A stretch of DNA of 40,947 bases from the NCBI GenBank assembly GCA_947383215.1, contig CANDCP010000026.1, forward strand, positions 1 to 40,947. Reading direction: 5' to 3'. Every line of letters starts with the position of its first letter. Within the stretch, counting starts at the first letter, position 1. Below the pieces are notes generated by a model that was not told the DNA's origin, searched no databases, and saw nothing but the letters and a program-made list of their open reading frames with translations. The position numbers were made by a program, and so were the translations under genes. This document shows, piece by piece, positions 40,895 to 40,947 of the stretch. The stretch comes from an uncultured Roseburia sp. GTDB taxonomy: Bacteria; Bacillota; Clostridia; Lachnospirales; Lachnospiraceae.

Positions 40895-40947
40895 GGTGGA
40901 TACAGGGATTCGAACCCTGGGCCTCCAGAGCCACAATCTGGCGCGCT
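40895..40947 (-). tRNA. tRNA-His (GUG), 5' end outside the window
   Basis: Partial tRNA cut by the right edge. The anticodon stem CCAGA/TCTGG closes loop TTGTGGC with anticodon GTG. The T arm is CCAGGGTTCGAATCCCTG and the 3' end is TATCCAC with discriminator C, the tRNA-His identity element. It is the upstream member of the His-Gln-Lys cluster within this window. Confidence 0.92.

Overview
The window reads as chromosome from an anaerobic, endospore-forming member of the Clostridia, most likely Lachnospiraceae. The evidence is a complete GerA-type germinant receptor operon, SpoIIR, the SCIFF peptide with its radical-SAM maturase, a fused SecDF, a GH3 enzyme with inverted domain order, and AGGAGG-type ribosome binding sites. 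Nearly all genes lie on the minus strand. A sigma-D-like promoter suggests, but does not prove, that the organism is flagellated. All assignments are from reading the sequence; no search was run.

Layout on the minus strand, described from left to right. 1-6.3 kb: glyA, a DUF1294 membrane protein, then (in transcription order) a TIGR04086-type membrane protein, scfA, scfB and secDF. 6.3-7.9 kb: a divergent pair, a GNAT fused to an HAD-like remnant (minus) and a cyclophilin (plus), whose promoters share one palindromic -35 hexamer. 8-15.6 kb: Mrp/NBP35 ATPase, an inverted-order GH3 beta-glucosidase, a GH17-like glycosidase, asnS and a trigger-factor-like foldase lipoprotein. 15.8-18.6 kb: an unknown membrane-anchored protein (plus), DUF1934, spoIIR and an alpha/beta hydrolase. 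18.7-22.4 kb: the gerA-type operon. 22.5-24.1 kb: ispE and a GntR/FCD regulator. 24.3-26.5 kb: an orphan gene behind a sigma-D-like promoter (plus), an MBL-fold hydrolase and a small alarmone synthetase. 26.7-30.3 kb: pfkA, a SpoU methyltransferase, a small unknown protein, a NiaR-like regulator and an orphan EIIC transporter, closely spaced as one operon. 30.4-34.9 kb: dnaE and a coiled-coil protein. 35.3-37.6 kb: a polar amino-acid ABC transporter. 37.7-39.8 kb: a glucose/maltose-family PTS EIICBA. 39.9-40.9 kb: a noncoding-rich stretch with a type I toxin-antitoxin module, followed by tRNA-Lys, tRNA-Gln and a partial tRNA-His.

The most unusual items are: (1) the substrate-binding protein of the ABC transporter has its two halves in reversed order, consistent with circular permutation; (2) a 33-residue holin-like toxin overlaps a predicted antisense RNA, and the module sits between two copies of a roughly 60-nt sequence made of the tRNA-Lys 3' end and its terminator; (3) the GNAT gene is predicted to be leaderless; (4) a NiaR-type regulator is paired with an orphan EIIC membrane protein; (5) a candidate forespore promoter in front of gerAA overlaps the preceding terminator.
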